Notes: generated by a model from the sequence alone, not told the origin. DNA of 64,000 bases from Costus lasius (GCA_027563935.2 CM050453.2:81938665-82002664); one strand, 5' to 3'. Shown: positions 1-12,010, numbered from the stretch's first letter. A program made the numbers and translations.

Positions 1-1690
1 AATATAGGTGTCGGGTTCACACCAACCAATTCATCTTATTTTCTTTGTTAATTCTAATTTCAAATGAATATCTCCATGTTATGATTTTTTTATCTAGACT
101 ACATATGGTTTTCAATTATGCACATTATTTTAATTCTTTTAGAAGTTTGGTTTGTACCAAAACCAAGTATTTTGGTCATCATATTATTATACTTTCATTA
201 GTTTATTTATACTAAACGATGTTTAAGATGTTGTATAACTAGAGTTATCCATATGCATACAGTTTATCTAATTGTCATTGAACAACACCAACTCTCACCA
301 TTAAACATTTAATTTAATATTTTATCAATTATGAATTATCTATTTTTCACCCTACTGTATCAATTATGAATTGTCTGTTTTTCACCCTAGTGTAACCAAT
401 GTAGCTTATTAACTTTAAATTACTTTATCCTATCACTCACATATAGATGTCTTGGTAGATCTTGTACTATTGCATATACTTAACATCATAAACCCAAATT
501 CTTTAGCTAGCCATAGAGATATAGAAAGATTTATTTATTCATTTATTACCATTTCCACATATTGAAATTTGCTCTAGTATATCACCTTACCCCCAATCAG
601 ACTTAATTGGTGTTAATTATGAATGGAATAGATTATTCAACTAGAATCATATTTAAATTAACTTGTCATATATTTAATTACTCTCAAATACTAATTAAAA
701 ATAGCCATAAACTTATATCTGATTTCATGCCAAGAGATAGAGTTACTTCTTCTCTTGCTTCCTTTCATTTATTTATTTCATGTGCCTAGGAGGTGAAATG
801 CATGTCATCCATTAGAACAAATGTTTAGGGCTAAAGTTTATGTAAATGTTTTTTTTCCCTTTATTTCATGCTTTAGTAGTTGGTATCCATTAAAATTAAG
901 TATGATAAACAATTACAATTATCAAATCCCATCATGTACACATTTTAGTTAGAAGGGCTAGTTGAAGTTACTATGTTGCACTTTTGAATATTGATAATAA
1001 TGTTTTTTATCAGGTTTCTTTTATGTTTCTTATCAAGTTTTTTTTTCTTTTTTTTTTCAGTTTCTATTTAACAAGATTCATAAGTTCCTATTATTATTAC
1101 CATTATTATCATAAGCTATCTCCAATTTTTTTAATTGTCTATTAAATAAACTATTTTTTTCCTTTGGGTCTTAGGATTCAATTTTTTTTATAATCCAAAT
1201 TTTTCAAATAAATTTATACTTCGACTATATGATTCCAAGTGCTTAATTAAATTATTGGAGATTCATCAATTGGATCACTCCCTTATCTTGCTTAAGCACC
1301 TTATAGAAATTCACACAAATTAAAAGCTTTTCCATTTTCATTTTATTTTATTTTATCTCATCATTAATAGTTTGTGAGCTTGTTATACTTCTCTTATTAA
1401 GTTGAAATAAATGTGTAAGCTATTTACACAACCTTAGAGTGCACTAATATCTCCTTTGCATATTCAACAAGTACATGCAAAGTCTTCTTATCTTTAACTA
1501 TAATATGATTAAAATTGAGTTAACTATTAACTACCCTGATTAATATCGTAAAAATTACACCTTTTAGCAAATTGCATGTGAGTTAGATTTTTCCACATCC
1601 TTCAAATTAAAATGAATTTTTTTTATTTGCATATGCAATATTGCATAGTTCAGATGTACGATCATTACAAGTGCACATGTCATAGTTATG
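1..1690. other. AT-rich spacer, no gene seen
   Basis: Strongly AT-rich sequence with poly-T runs and short repeated phrases such as the duplicated CAATTATGAATT near 328 and 360. The only frame of note (607-789, 60 codons) has no recognisable motif and plain AT-driven composition. I see no coding region, tRNA fold or transposon terminus here apart from the target-site copy at its right edge. Confidence 0.6.
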
Positions 1691-3194
1691 TGACATGTCT
1701 CGCAAGTGCATGGTTATGTCACAATAATATAAAAGGTTGTCAAACCCATAGGGAACAAGGTTAAGTACCAGAAAGTCTAAGTTTTAATAGCTAAGCAATT
1801 CGAAGCAATGTTTTAATGTTGATTATCTAAGAGCAAGAAATCTAAGCAACTATGGGAAGAGTATATATATGAGAGAGATCAGGGCTTTGGTATCCACCAC
1901 ACTGATGATTCTAATTGCGTTTAAAAAGATCTATTACATGGATTCATAGTTTTTGCATAAGGAACCTATCCCTAAGGTACAAGATGTCCCCTCTCAGTGG
2001 TACACCTCGGTATTTATCTAGAACGGTCTTCTACTCTCACGGTGGATCATTCTAAATAAACCCTATGCGTTCTGTGGAAGGCTATGAAATCCTCAACTGA
2101 AAGCCAAGCACTCTCATGTCGTAGATTCACAAATTTTACTATGAGGTTCCATCTTTACGATCCTCCTCTCGGCATGAATCGTACCGATTAAAACATGATA
2201 AAACATGGCCAAGGTAAAATCATGAAATAAGTACAGCAAAGTAAAATATACTCACACAAAAATCCAAATAACAATATTGAAATAAGTTTTGCAATCAAAA
2301 ATCATCAACGGGCTTCAACCAAGCCTTGAATTAGGTTTTACGCTACAGTTTCCATGAAATCACTCAAAAATCTCTCTATAAAGATAGGAAAACTACAAGC
2401 AAACGTTTTTAAGAGGGAGGAGAAGATAAGCTCAAGCCAATCTCCAAGAATCGTGATGCTTCAATGATCCAATCTCGCAAAATCGCCTCAAGAGCACGTT
2501 GTCGTCGTTTTCCGTCGCCTCTATCCACTTGTGTGCCGATTTCTCCTTGATTAGGAAGTTTCAGAGAGGGCTTTTATATCCTATGGATTCACCTTTCAAT
2601 AAGCTTTCCAAAATGTGCTCACTTGCCAAATTTGGACATCTGTAGGCTTCAAAATCGAAAAAAATCCGGGAAGACATCGGACGCCTTAGTCGAAATCACA
2701 GGTGAACCCCGCCGAGTTCACCAGGTGGTGAAGTCTTCTGTATAGTTTCGTCGAGAAAGAATCACTGGCGAACCCCGTCGGGTTCATTAGGTGGTGAAGC
2801 TCACTGTAGCCTTCTGCTGAAATTCCTTCAGAAATAATAACAGGTGAACCCCGCCGGGTTCACCTGCCAGTGAAGTGTTTTGTGAGTTTGGCTATTGTTA
2901 AAAGCACCGGTGAACCCCACCAGGTTCACTTGGCCATATTTCTCAGAATAACTCCGATTGAGCTCAAATTTGACGGGTAGTTTCGTCTTCACATAAGGAA
3001 TCATCTCATGGCCTTAGAATCTTCAAAAGATTTCATATTTGGGCAATTTCACCTAAAGTTTCACAAAAACAAGAAAAAGTGAAGATTCCGAAACTTTTAA
3101 GTAAATAAGTCATAAAGGAGTATAAAAACGTCAAAATAGGCCTAGATTCATCATGGAATTATACCAAAAATCACTACTAAAAAGCGAGGCGTCA
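1691..3194 (-). mobile_element. Solo LTR of an Athila/B-like family, with 5-bp target duplication
   Basis: The segment begins TGACATGTCTCGC and ends GCGAGGCGTCA, so it has TG...CA termini with imperfect inverted ends. It is flanked on both sides by TTATG (1686-1690 and 3195-3199), the 5-bp duplication expected of an LTR integrase. The left end (CTCGCAAGTGCATGG followed by a GTTAAGTACC phrase) matches the layout of the U5 ends of LTRs B and G, so the transcription sense is minus. No primer site or polypurine tract lies next to either end, which marks it as a solo LTR left by LTR-LTR recombination. It carries four palindromic units (2701-2935). Confidence 0.82.
2701..2935. repeat. Four-unit palindromic array inside the solo LTR
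   Basis: Four degenerate copies of a palindrome of the form GGTGAACCC-n-GGGTTCACC occur near 2701, 2763, 2838 and 2906, spaced roughly 60-75 bp. Between copies are related phrases (GGTGGTGAAG). Each copy could form a short stem as RNA or bind a dimeric protein. The layout parallels the TTACGG palindrome arrays of elements B, F and G, but the motif is different. Confidence 0.75.
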
Positions 3195-3199
3195 TTATG

Positions 3200-4508
3200 A
3201 CAAAAACAAGAGAAACAAGTATACTTGAAGAGTGCAGTACAACATAGAGTTGTACGCTATGTTCGGAAAGGATGAATTGCTCGAAAAATTTATTGATTCT
3301 CTCTTAATTGGTTGGATTGTAGGTGTGATGATTTACATTATATAGAGGTCTCTGGTTCAAGTCCAAGATGATTCAACTAGGCCAGAAAAAGATTAAAAGA
3401 TACATTTGGCTTTTCATTTTTTTTTTATGCATGCTCCACTTATGAAGACAAACTACCTATAAATTGGGAGTTGTGATACTCATATTTATAAAAATATTAC
3501 TCTAAGCAATTGTTAACTTTTGTATTTGTCTCTTAAATGATTTCTCATTAAAATCATAAATGAGTTACTTATACAAGGAGCTTATAGTTTTCACGTCAAA
3601 GCATTTATTAATCACCTTTATTGCCAATTAAGATTCTGTTAATTACTATAGAGGTTTACCGAGGAGTGCATATCCAACCTAGAATTAGTATCCACATTTA
3701 TGTAAGTTCCAAGGTACGATCAACAAGGACACTTTAAGTTTTTTGAAGTTCCTCAACCCACTTACTATAAATGGTGAGCCTTTGTTTCAAGAACTCACCA
3801 CTTATATCAGATGAGTCATATTAATCGTCCTATAAATTGTGACAATGTTTTCCTAATATTGTGTTATTGGCAAAAAGAGGGAAAAGACCTAGAGTACATA
3901 ATCATTCTAACTTCATTGTTCTTTTTTTTTTTCATTGTGTATCTAACACATTGTCTTAAGTCATTTAAGTGTTATTAATATATCTTCAATACTTACCCTA
4001 CGCTTGTTATTAGCAAGATAAACAATTTAAATCTTCATCCCAAACTTTATATATTACCATTCTTTTCTTCTAAGCATTTTATAGGTGTAGTGTCCTAATG
4101 ACACGTACAATCGTTTGAGAGTGGCATTTACAATCACACTCAAATTATCTCTTAAATAACATAAATCTATTCTAGTCCAACTCAAACCAAAATATAGAAC
4201 ACATCCATTCAAGAGGGTCTACCACGCTTCCACTGCAGAACTCTGATCAAATGAAATAACATTAACACAGCCACAACATCCAGGCTCCATACTCGATCCA
4301 TGTGAGTACTATACATGCACATCATTTGCCGTAAGGATTTTCTCTATGATGTTCAAACATATAAGAGAAATTGTGTCTATATATTCCATACTTATTTCCA
4401 TGTGTATTCTTTTGGTAAGTATATAAATTCTAAGCGCATCCTATGTCCTAGTGCTAAAGTTTATCCTAAGTCCTTATGGCTAATTTGACTCTTGAGGTGA
4501 AACACATA
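3200..4508. other. Non-coding spacer, probably leader remnant at its right end
   Basis: AT-rich sequence without a recognisable gene. The right-hand few hundred bases lie just 3' (minus sense) of a tRNA-Met type primer site at 4509-4520 and are therefore probably the untranslated leader of the element whose LTR spans 4526-6636; no gag coding is visible before the sequence becomes featureless. Confidence 0.45.
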
Positions 4509-4520
4509 CCTTTGATACCA
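4509..4520 (-). promoter_or_regulatory. Primer-binding site, initiator tRNA-Met type
   Basis: Read on the minus strand this is TGGTATCAAAGG, close to the complement of the 3' end of plant initiator tRNA-Met (TGGTATCAGAGC). It lies 5 nt from the LTR terminus at 4526, the spacing expected for reverse-transcription priming. It orients the adjoining LTR as a 5' LTR of a minus-strand element. Confidence 0.7.
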
Positions 4521-4525
4521 CTAAT

Positions 4526-6636
4526 TGTCACGTCCCAACGGCCACTGGGCTCCAACCGATGGCCCACCAACGAGACCTAACAATTTGGGTCTGCTGATCC
4601 AGCTTGGCCCAACACTGTATATCACAATCCATAATCAACAGTAAAAATCCAACATATGGATAACAACAATAATATATCAAATACACCAGCACAATAGTCT
4701 CCATCCATACCGACGGAATACAACAAACCGGCCATATAGCCAAAAGTCTGAATAATACACACATACGCATACCAAAAACCAGGGAGTCCTCTAACACTAA
4801 CTAGCTATGCCTGATCCGTCCGCGACGGACCAGCACTAGGACTTGAAATCAAATCAACATAAGCAGGCGTTGTTAGCCAGAAGGGCTAAGTAGGGATTAA
4901 GTACATGGTGTAACAATACTAATGGAAAAATGTGTCAATCATACATACAACGAAGCCTATCAAGTGCACCAAACATGTACTTGTAAACCATAATCAATAT
5001 CATACATGTATAACAACACACCAAATAATACTGAGCTATGGGCCGAGTCGTCCCCTATGAACACGCACTCATATCTAAGTGGTCCCTAGTGTCAGCTCGC
5101 ACACTAGAGATGACTGTTCATCAACAGCTTGCTGGTACTGCGTCCGGTACCCTATCATACCCCGTTCATAATAGCATAACTGTATATAGATAATAATATA
5201 GCCTACAAGGTCATCCTCCATAGCACTATATGGGTCTGGCCCCAAAACACGTCCGACTGGCACTCTAGTGCCACCAGTACAGCCCGAACAATAATATACG
5301 CACTAAATACGGCCTAAATAATAACATCATGTGCTAGAGAGCACGCATGTAGTATAAATAATGTGAAATCCCAGTAAACCAGGATAATGACATATTATAT
5401 GAAGAAATATAAATAAACATAATCATGCTCAATGGAATAACAATCCAAAGGATGTGATAACAATAGAGTAATCAGCAAGGCGTCCCTAACTAATCGATAA
5501 CGCCTAACCGTAAAATGCCTCCTAACCAAGTTGAGGCACCTTGATCAATGTACAAGGAAATAGATCCCTACCTGGCACTTTATGTGTGACTAATCCCGCA
5601 CCTGAATCTGAAATATAACCCATACGTCCGGATCTACAGTCTCTACGCTGGGACACAATGTGATACTTATCAATTTTTCATGTTTATTCTTATGTTTACA
5701 TATGCAATTATTCTTCTATTTTAATCTATTTTTTATTTTCTTTTAATTACATTTACGGGTCTATTATGATTGTTTATGTAGTTCGTTCACCAATTACGTA
5801 TAAGCCGTTATTATCATATCATAAGCATGCATTTGTCTAATCCGTTCGTTACGTTACACATACAGGGTTCATTATAGAATTACGTACAAAGTGGGTTTAA
5901 ATACTAATCTAACCCACAACACGTGTGGACGTACCACCGGTTGAGTCGAACGAATGCGTCAGAAGTTCACCGGAAGATCGTCGGAACAGTGCTTCATCCC
6001 CAGCGTCGGCAGCCACTTGTTCCAACAGGAATAGTCACATCACAAGGTTCGTTGAAGCAATAAAAGAAGGTCGTTGGCCTCACTGAAGCTTCGCCGGAGC
6101 TCCACCGAAAATTTGTCGGAACGGAGTGAAACTTTGTTGGAATCGACCGAAAATCACAGGAAACACCCAACAAGTCGTTGTTGATCCTTCCGAAGCAATT
6201 TGGGAAAGCTTCGAAGCTGTTTGGAGAGAAAACGGAGTAGCCAGAGTTAGGGTCTTGGTGAACTCACGTTTAGCCGCTCTCGCCGGTCAGAGGGGCAAAG
6301 GAGAAGGGAGATGGGGGGAAGCTTTGCCGGAACCTCTGGAGCTTGTTGCCTATGGCCGGAGGCACACCAGACGGCGACATCGCCGAGAGAGGGAAATGGC
6401 GAAAGCTGGGAACGCGAGAGGATAGGAGCTCACGTCGATGGCGTGCGAACGAGAGAGATAAGGGGAAAAAAAAATCAAAGAGAGATGTGTGAGGGAGAGG
6501 ATGGCTGGGACATAGTCTCCCATCAATCGCATCAAAATACTATTTTATTTGGTAACAAGATGGTACCTTATAATACCCAATTAAAAATGAGTTAAATTAA
6601 CAAATGAGGGGATGCTGTCCCAAAATTTAATGGACA
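4526..6636 (-). mobile_element. 5' LTR of a minus-strand Ty3/gypsy-type element (body lost)
   Basis: The plus-strand left end TGTCACGTCCCAACGG abuts a tRNA-Met type primer site, and the probable other end is the block GGGGATGCTGTCCC followed by TTAATGGACA near 6607-6636. GGGACGTGACA and GGGACAGCATCCCC style ends are common in plant Ty3/gypsy LTRs. The right boundary is uncertain by tens of bases. Inside, 5930-6430 is GC-richer with repeated CCGGA/GTCGGAA phrases; frames such as 6126-6425 are open by chance and lack family motifs. No gag-pol is left on its internal side. Confidence 0.62.
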
Positions 6637-7479
6637 ATGGATAAGGCTTTGCTTAAATTAAATACATAAAATAAACAAATATTCAAAGGATAAACAAACA
6701 ATAGCTCAACGTAGTATATTTATATAATAATTTTATATACATTCTTTGTTTTATTATTTTTCTTTATTTTTTTACTTTTTTCTCTATTTTTATTTGTTCA
6801 CATATCTATGCCACCTTTGATTGTACAAGTTATCTTGGCCTGCATCTTATTCACTCCAACCCAAGACTTTTATCTTCTTGGGTTCATGTGTAAGTTATTA
6901 GAGAATAAACACCATATCAGTCCTCGTTGCACTATCGCGCCTAGACCCCTAGATGTGCATTGAGGCACTCGTGTCATTTTTGGGAAAATGGTTTTACATT
7001 AAGATACACCCACATTCACCTTGGCGTAGAGTGGTTGAATTGTATCGTAGAGTGGTTGAATTGTGTCGTGCACCATGCATGGTCATGGTTAGCCCGTGTC
7101 CTTTGTGGGGGCAACAAATTTGCACTCTACACTTGAGCCCAAGCGTGATCAAGCGAACCAGGCAAGATTCCAAGACCGAACTAGGCGGGACAACTTCCAC
7201 CTTCGATAAGCAATCTAGAGTTTGATTCTAAAAGAAAATCGAGCGATAGCCCACCCAATCAAAACAAGGAGAGAAGAAGAGTTTTATTGAGTTTGCCATA
7301 ATTTTTTACAAGGATTGGAGGTAAATCGAATGAACCGTAATCCTCTAGACATCGGTGACTACACAAATTGACCACAAACTGTGATGGTAAGAAAATTACA
7401 ATCATGGTATATTAACAAAATAGTGCACATAACAATTTCTAGTGATTTTAGCAGTAATCCTGAAAGGGGGATTTGTCAT
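6637..7479. other. Non-coding spacer with a 21-bp direct repeat
   Basis: No gene recognised. Around 7024-7065 a 21-bp unit (CGTAGAGTGGTTGAATTGT plus 2 nt) is repeated twice head to tail. Frames 6953-7225 (+) and 6994-7200 (-) overlap on opposite strands and show no motif. Confidence 0.45.
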
Positions 7480-8290
7480 ATCACTATTTTACTTATTACT
7501 TATAATTTATAAAGAGCTCTGAAATTAGCACCATGAGTTGTGTAGCGTAAAACTTATTTTCAGAATATGGAGAGTAACTCGTAGATTTTCTTATATCATG
7601 AACTAGTTTGATAATCTCTAATTTATTATTCAACGGTTGTTAAGTTAGTTGTCAAAGATTTATTTCATATGCTTTTATGAGTGCAAGACAAATTCTTGTC
7701 TTAGATACAATAAGATATACTAAGAGGTGATTTTATAGTGTTAGAAAATCCATGATTAAACTTATAAAGGTTAGATCAGGAGAGTAACTAAAATTTATTT
7801 GATTTAGTTTTGGTTGATTGATTTACAAAATTTTTTTTAGCCAAAATAATTACATGGTTTCAAATTCTATAGGATACACTAAGAGGTGTTTCTACCGTGT
7901 TAGAAAACCTATAACTAAAACGGTAAACCTAGTCTACAAGAGTTACTAAGAATACATGAGGGTTCAAAATTATCATAGAATTTAATTAAATTGATAAGAC
8001 TATAAGAGTATCTATTTGGTTGACATTAGGTTGGTAGCATCTAAGAGGAATGACCTGTATCTTAGGATAATTTCTTTTAGCTCGTTGAATTAACCTAATA
8101 GAGAAACTTTTGATATCTATACGGCGAAATCCTAGTTTGATATCTTGTTTGGATCTACATTTTTGCTTTTAATTCTCTATCTAAAACCACTCAAATTTGT
8201 TGCCTAACTAGTGAGATTAAAATTAATTGGTACTTAACATTAAGATCCATGTGGAACGACAATCTTAATAATTACTTTTATATAACCGTG
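7480..8290 (+). mobile_element. Degenerate right half of an Athila-type LTR
   Basis: The segment follows the order of phrases seen in the second half of the F LTR: an AAACC-TA-ACTAAA block, then a terminal block CTAGTGAG ... GGTACTTAACA ... TAGATCC-type phrase ... ATTACTT (8205-8285) that aligns with 47210-47285 of F. It is diverged and lacks a clean terminus or primer site, so it is a relic in plus orientation. Confidence 0.4.
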
Positions 8291-9055
8291 CCTTTATGGC
8301 CATATCAAGAATTCTCTACGTGAATCAAAGTTTTGATTGTTCATCTTGTACGGCCCTAAATGCTGCTTGTATTGCGCTTTGCTCAATTCTCATAGAACAC
8401 AGGATTGCTAGCATAACAATTGTTGGGTCAGTTGGGAGAGGTTCTTCGTACTCTGCACTTAGAACCTGTTTTATTGGGGGCAAGAAAAAAAAGAGAGAAG
8501 AGTAAAAAGAAAAGAAAGAAAAATAAATAGAAAAAAAAATAGTGAGGTTGATAATAAGAGAGGGAGAAAAGTGTTTTCTCTCTTTTAGAGAGAATGCAAA
8601 AAAGGAAAAAATTAGCCTTTTTTTTTTCCTCAAATTAATCTCTTCAATAAATCAAGAGAAAAATAAAATTTCTTTTCTTTTTTCCCATTTTTCTCCCCAA
8701 TAAAATAGGCCTTTATAGTTTCCCAAGATGATAAAAGAGTCATGGCTAATGAAGAAAGCAGCTCTTTATTGTGTGTCCCATGGAGGTGCAATATTCAGGA
8801 GAAGAAGTGTATAGTTTGTGTTTTTCAAAGTGAGGGATACCTATCATCTACACGGGCAATCAATTCTCATAGTTATGTGATCTTTCTACTGGTATTTTTG
8901 ACCCACACCGGAAAGAAAAAAAATTGAAAAGAAGAAACAGTAAAAAAGAAGGAAAAATAAAAAGAGAGGAAAAGTGAGAAGATTTTTTTAATTATGTTTA
9001 ATTAAAGGGAAAGAAAATAGGAAAGATTGATATAGTCACTCTATTTTTTTTTACA
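8291..9055. other. Low-complexity purine-rich tracts
   Basis: A/G-rich runs (8480-8600, 8880-9000) of AAAGAAAAGAAAG type. The stretch 8900-9050 resembles 9840-9980 in order (AAGAAGGAAAAATAAA, then a TTTAATTA phrase, GGGAAAGAAA, AAAGATTGATA and finally ACTCTATTTTTTT), so two copies of the same degenerate element flank the 9.1-9.6 kb tandem array. No coding region is supported. Confidence 0.5.
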
Positions 9056-9079
9056 CTCGTATTATATAAATATCATTTA

Positions 9080-9640
9080 ATGTTATTAAATATTATAAAA
9101 CTAATTAATCAACTATTAAATATTATAAAATTAAGTAAGTATTATTAAATACTATAAAATTAATAAAATATTATTAAATACTATAAAACTAATTAATCTA
9201 TTTAAATACTATAAAATTAATTAAATATTATTAAACTCTATAAAACTAATTAATCTATTTAAATATAATAAAATTAATTAAAGATTATTAAATACTATAA
9301 AATTAATTAAATATTATTAAATTCTATAAAACTAACTAATCTATTTAAATACTAGAAAATTATAAAAATATTATTAAATACTATAAAATTAATTAAATAT
9401 TATTAAATACTATAAACTATTTAAATATTATTAAATACTATAAAACTGATTAATCTATTTAAATACTATAAATTAATTAAATATTATTAAATACTATAAC
9501 ATTAATTAAATATTATTAAATACTATAACATTAATTAAATATTATTAATTACTATAACATTAATTAAATATTATTAATTACTATAACATTAATTAAATAT
9601 TATTAAATATTATAATATTAATTAAATACAATAACATGTG
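9080..9640. repeat. AT-rich tandem array, ~29-bp unit
   Basis: Roughly twenty degenerate copies of a unit like TTAATTAAATATTATTAAA followed by TACTATAAAA run head to tail. Unit length varies from about 22 to 36 bp. The array contains almost no G or C and frequent TTAATTAA palindromes. It is a minisatellite-like tract; no coding potential. Confidence 0.85.
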
Positions 9641-9825
9641 AGGGGTGAGATTTAGCCAAGCTCGTCATTCCACCCGAATCGGGTAGAACGATTTGGAAGG
9701 AAAGTTTATTAACTTTCCTTTTGATTTTTCCCTCCTCCATTTTCCATTCTCCCTATTAAAGAATCAAATTTTGCTATTATTCCATTTTTCCTTTCGTTCT
9801 CTCCCTCTTTCCTCTCCATTAATGC

Positions 9826-10392
9826 TGTGTTTAGTAGAAAAGAAAAAAGTTAAAAGGAAAAGAAAGTAAGAAAGAAGGAAAAATAAAGAAGAAAAAAAAT
9901 AATAAGATTTTTCATCTTTGTGTTTATTTAGAAGGAAAGAAAGTTAGAAAGATTGATAAACATACTCTATTTTTTTAATTTTTATATCGATGACGACGAT
10001 GGGAGGTGACAGTGAAATGGCGGTGACGAGAGATAAGAGGCAACGATGAAAAGGCGACGACGGCGACGATGATGATGACAACGACAGTGGCGATGGCGAT
10101 GACAACAATAGCAATGACAATGGCGATGACAACGATGATGAAGAAGGTTGCAAAAAAAGCATGAGAGGGAGAGCGGGCATAAAAAAGAAAAATGTGAAAA
10201 TATGTATGAGAAGGGTAAGTCTAATTTTCCACCCAATTTCGGCGGAAAGCAAATAGAGTTATTTTCCCTCTCACTTTCCTTTCATTTTTCTTTCCTTATT
10301 TTCATTCGACCTACTAAACATGATTTTATAGCTCTCCTTCCAACTTTCTATTCATTCCCTCCTCTTTTCCTTCTTACTAAACATGCTATAAG
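9826..10392. mobile_element. MITE-like element with polypurine/polypyrimidine arms
   Basis: The left end TGTGTTTAGTAGAAAAG (from about 9832) and the right end CTTCTTACTAAACATG (to about 10390) are imperfect inverted repeats: TGTTTAGTA versus TACTAAACA. The left arm is purine-rich, the right arm pyrimidine-rich, so the RNA or single strand could fold into one long hairpin. An internal TACTAAACATG copy at 10312 suggests nested or duplicated ends. I could not establish a target-site duplication. It contains the triplet-rich tract at 9988-10147. Confidence 0.4.
9988..10147. repeat. Degenerate GAY triplet repeat
   Basis: A tract of GAT/GAC/GGC triplets (GATGACGACGATGG, GGCGATGGCGATGACAAC) with period 3. 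It produces long open frames on the minus strand rich in Ser/Ser-Pro or His/Arg, which I treat as artefacts of the repeat. Confidence 0.75.
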
Positions 10393-10599
10393 TGCTTGGG
10401 CTAACATAACAGCTATACATGTGAGTTTGAATAAGTGAATGGCTTTGTAGCAAAATTAAGGTTTTTTGAAAATCTATACACTAATGAATAAGATTTGTGA
10501 ATGTTGAATAACATTTGAAATTGGTAGTGAATGATGATTAGTAGGTAAGAAGCAAAGAAGACATTACATATGTATAGTTTTTGGGCAGAAATCAAGCCC

Positions 10600-10870
10600 T
10601 AAATTGGCGACAAGAGGCGAGAGGCAGTGGCAATGTTGACGGCGATGAGAGGCGATGTCAATGCTGACGGCAACAAGGAGAGTGGTGATGAGAGGCGAGA
10701 AGAGATGAGTAACAACGATAGTGTGAAGAGGTGAGCGGTGAGCGACGATCAGGAAGATTGAGACAAGAGGCAAGCGGCGATAGGAGAAGACTCTGTGAAG
10801 AGGCGGCAATCGAGAGGCACAAGAGCACGCGGGCACAATGTGAAGTGGGGACGAGCAGCATAGCGTGTGC
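10600..10870. repeat. GGCGA-rich degenerate repeat
   Basis: Many copies of GAGGCGA, GGCGATG and GAGCGGTGAGCGA type words, similar in flavour to the 9988-10147 triplet tract and located in a second copy of the same purine-arm/pyrimidine-arm arrangement. The pyrimidine arm follows at 10930-11050 and carries CCTATTAAACACGG twice (10972-10985, 11035-11048). Not coding. Confidence 0.55.
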
Positions 10871-11153
10871 GACAAGCAGGGTGAGGTTAGGGTGAAAACA
10901 CACTTGCGGCTTGGGCGAATCCATTTTGAACAACTTTCTCTCTATTTTTTCTTCCCTAATTTTTCATCCGTCCTATTAAACACGGAAAAACATCAATTTT
11001 TCTTTCTTTCCTTCCTTTCCCTCCCCCTTCCCACCCTATTAAACACGGAATTAGTGTGACAATCCCAATGAAAGCTGTGGTGATCTTTTGTGCTCCTGCC
11101 ACTTTATAGAAATGTTTCATCATATAAAGTAGGCAGTATTCGCCCAAAAATTA

Positions 11154-11502
11154 TCAAGCATTGTGTTTGATTTTGAAGGAGCTAAGAAATTCTGAAAACA
11201 GAAGCGTATTGGTGGGGGCTGCGCTATTATTAATGAATGATCCCCATGCAATCTCCTGAAATAACCAAGTTACATCTTCAAACACATCTAGTGTAAGTAG
11301 CGTGTACCTGTTAGCAAATCGTGTGCTCGTAATCCTCCAGTGGGATAGGATTTTGAATCTCATTTGTTCATCATCACGAAATCACACATTGGTTGACCAG
11401 TGAGATTGATCTTTGGGGGAACTAGCTGGTTGCTTGCTAGAGCCCTCTAAATGCTTTTCAGAAGTGCTCATGGGTCATTTGGCTGCAACTTTTTTTAGCC
11501 AT
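11154..11502 (-). pseudogene. Remnant of an Athila-type third ORF (ORF-1/env-position protein)
   Basis: A minus-strand remnant begins with an ATG at 11502 and, after a stop and frame changes, reads into a 69-codon frame (11154-11363) whose LTLDVFEDVTWLFQEIAW and FSEFLSSF segments align with the third ORFs of F (LGLYEDVIWMFDQ, LEFLSS) and C (LGLLDDILWLFQN, LEILSSF). A preceding F-R-D motif is also shared. In complete Athila-like elements this ORF lies between integrase and the 3' LTR; here no pol is attached. Function of the family is unknown; no membrane segment is visible in this piece. Confidence 0.6.
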
Positions 11503-11591
11503 GAGAGGGGGAAGAAGTAGATCTTGGGTTTTTGCAGTTTTGGAGGGGTTTTTCGAGAGGTAGTGAGTAGGATTTCTTCTCTAGAGGTGAT

Positions 11592-12010
11592 TGATGACAT
11601 GCATTTGTTAGGGTTCCTTCTACGTTAAATTTGTCATTTTTAGACTAGTTTTACTACTTTTTTATATTTCTTTTAGCCAATTTTATCCCAAATATTCTGA
11701 ATCTACATTTTGATTTGTGTTTTTATATTTTTAGGCAAAAATCACTAAAAAAAAAGTAGATATTGAAAGACTTTGAGCCCTAGAAGAATTTCACAAAATT
11801 TACCACACAGATTCAATCAAAAGGTGTTTGCAGAGAAGTAGATAACCAACCCGTGGATTGAATCATGATGACATGATGAAGCTCTAATCGGGCATAAATC
11901 ACCAAACCACATAGGAGTCCACGATAGACTTGTCGGTAGCAGCTCTATGTCGTGATCTCATTGCATCACCAAGTTTGTTTAAGGAATACAAAGGTACATA
12001 ACTAGCCTAT
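11592..12010 (+). mobile_element. Left part of an Athila/F-like LTR
   Basis: Starts TGATGACATGC, like the U3 start of the F LTR (TGATGACTC) and of B and G on the other strand. About 100 bp in, a GAATCTACATTTTGATT phrase followed by TTTTTAGGCAAAAATC matches the same place in F (45575-45610). The right side is lost where element A sequence begins near 12010. Confidence 0.5.

Noticed and set aside
3300..3390. A tRNA B-box-like GGTTCAAGTCC near 3356 with possible upstream A box
   Set aside because: I could not fold a cloverleaf and the A-box match is weak; at most a decayed tRNA-derived SINE. Not reported as a tRNA gene.
6126..6595. Overlapping plus-strand frames of 94-99 codons, basic and Arg-rich
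   Set aside because: They lie inside an LTR, overlap in two frames and one reverse frame, and show no domain; composition explains the openness.
9944..10252. Ser/Pro-rich and His/Arg-rich minus frames over the triplet repeat
   Set aside because: Low-complexity translation of a degenerate GAY repeat in three frames.
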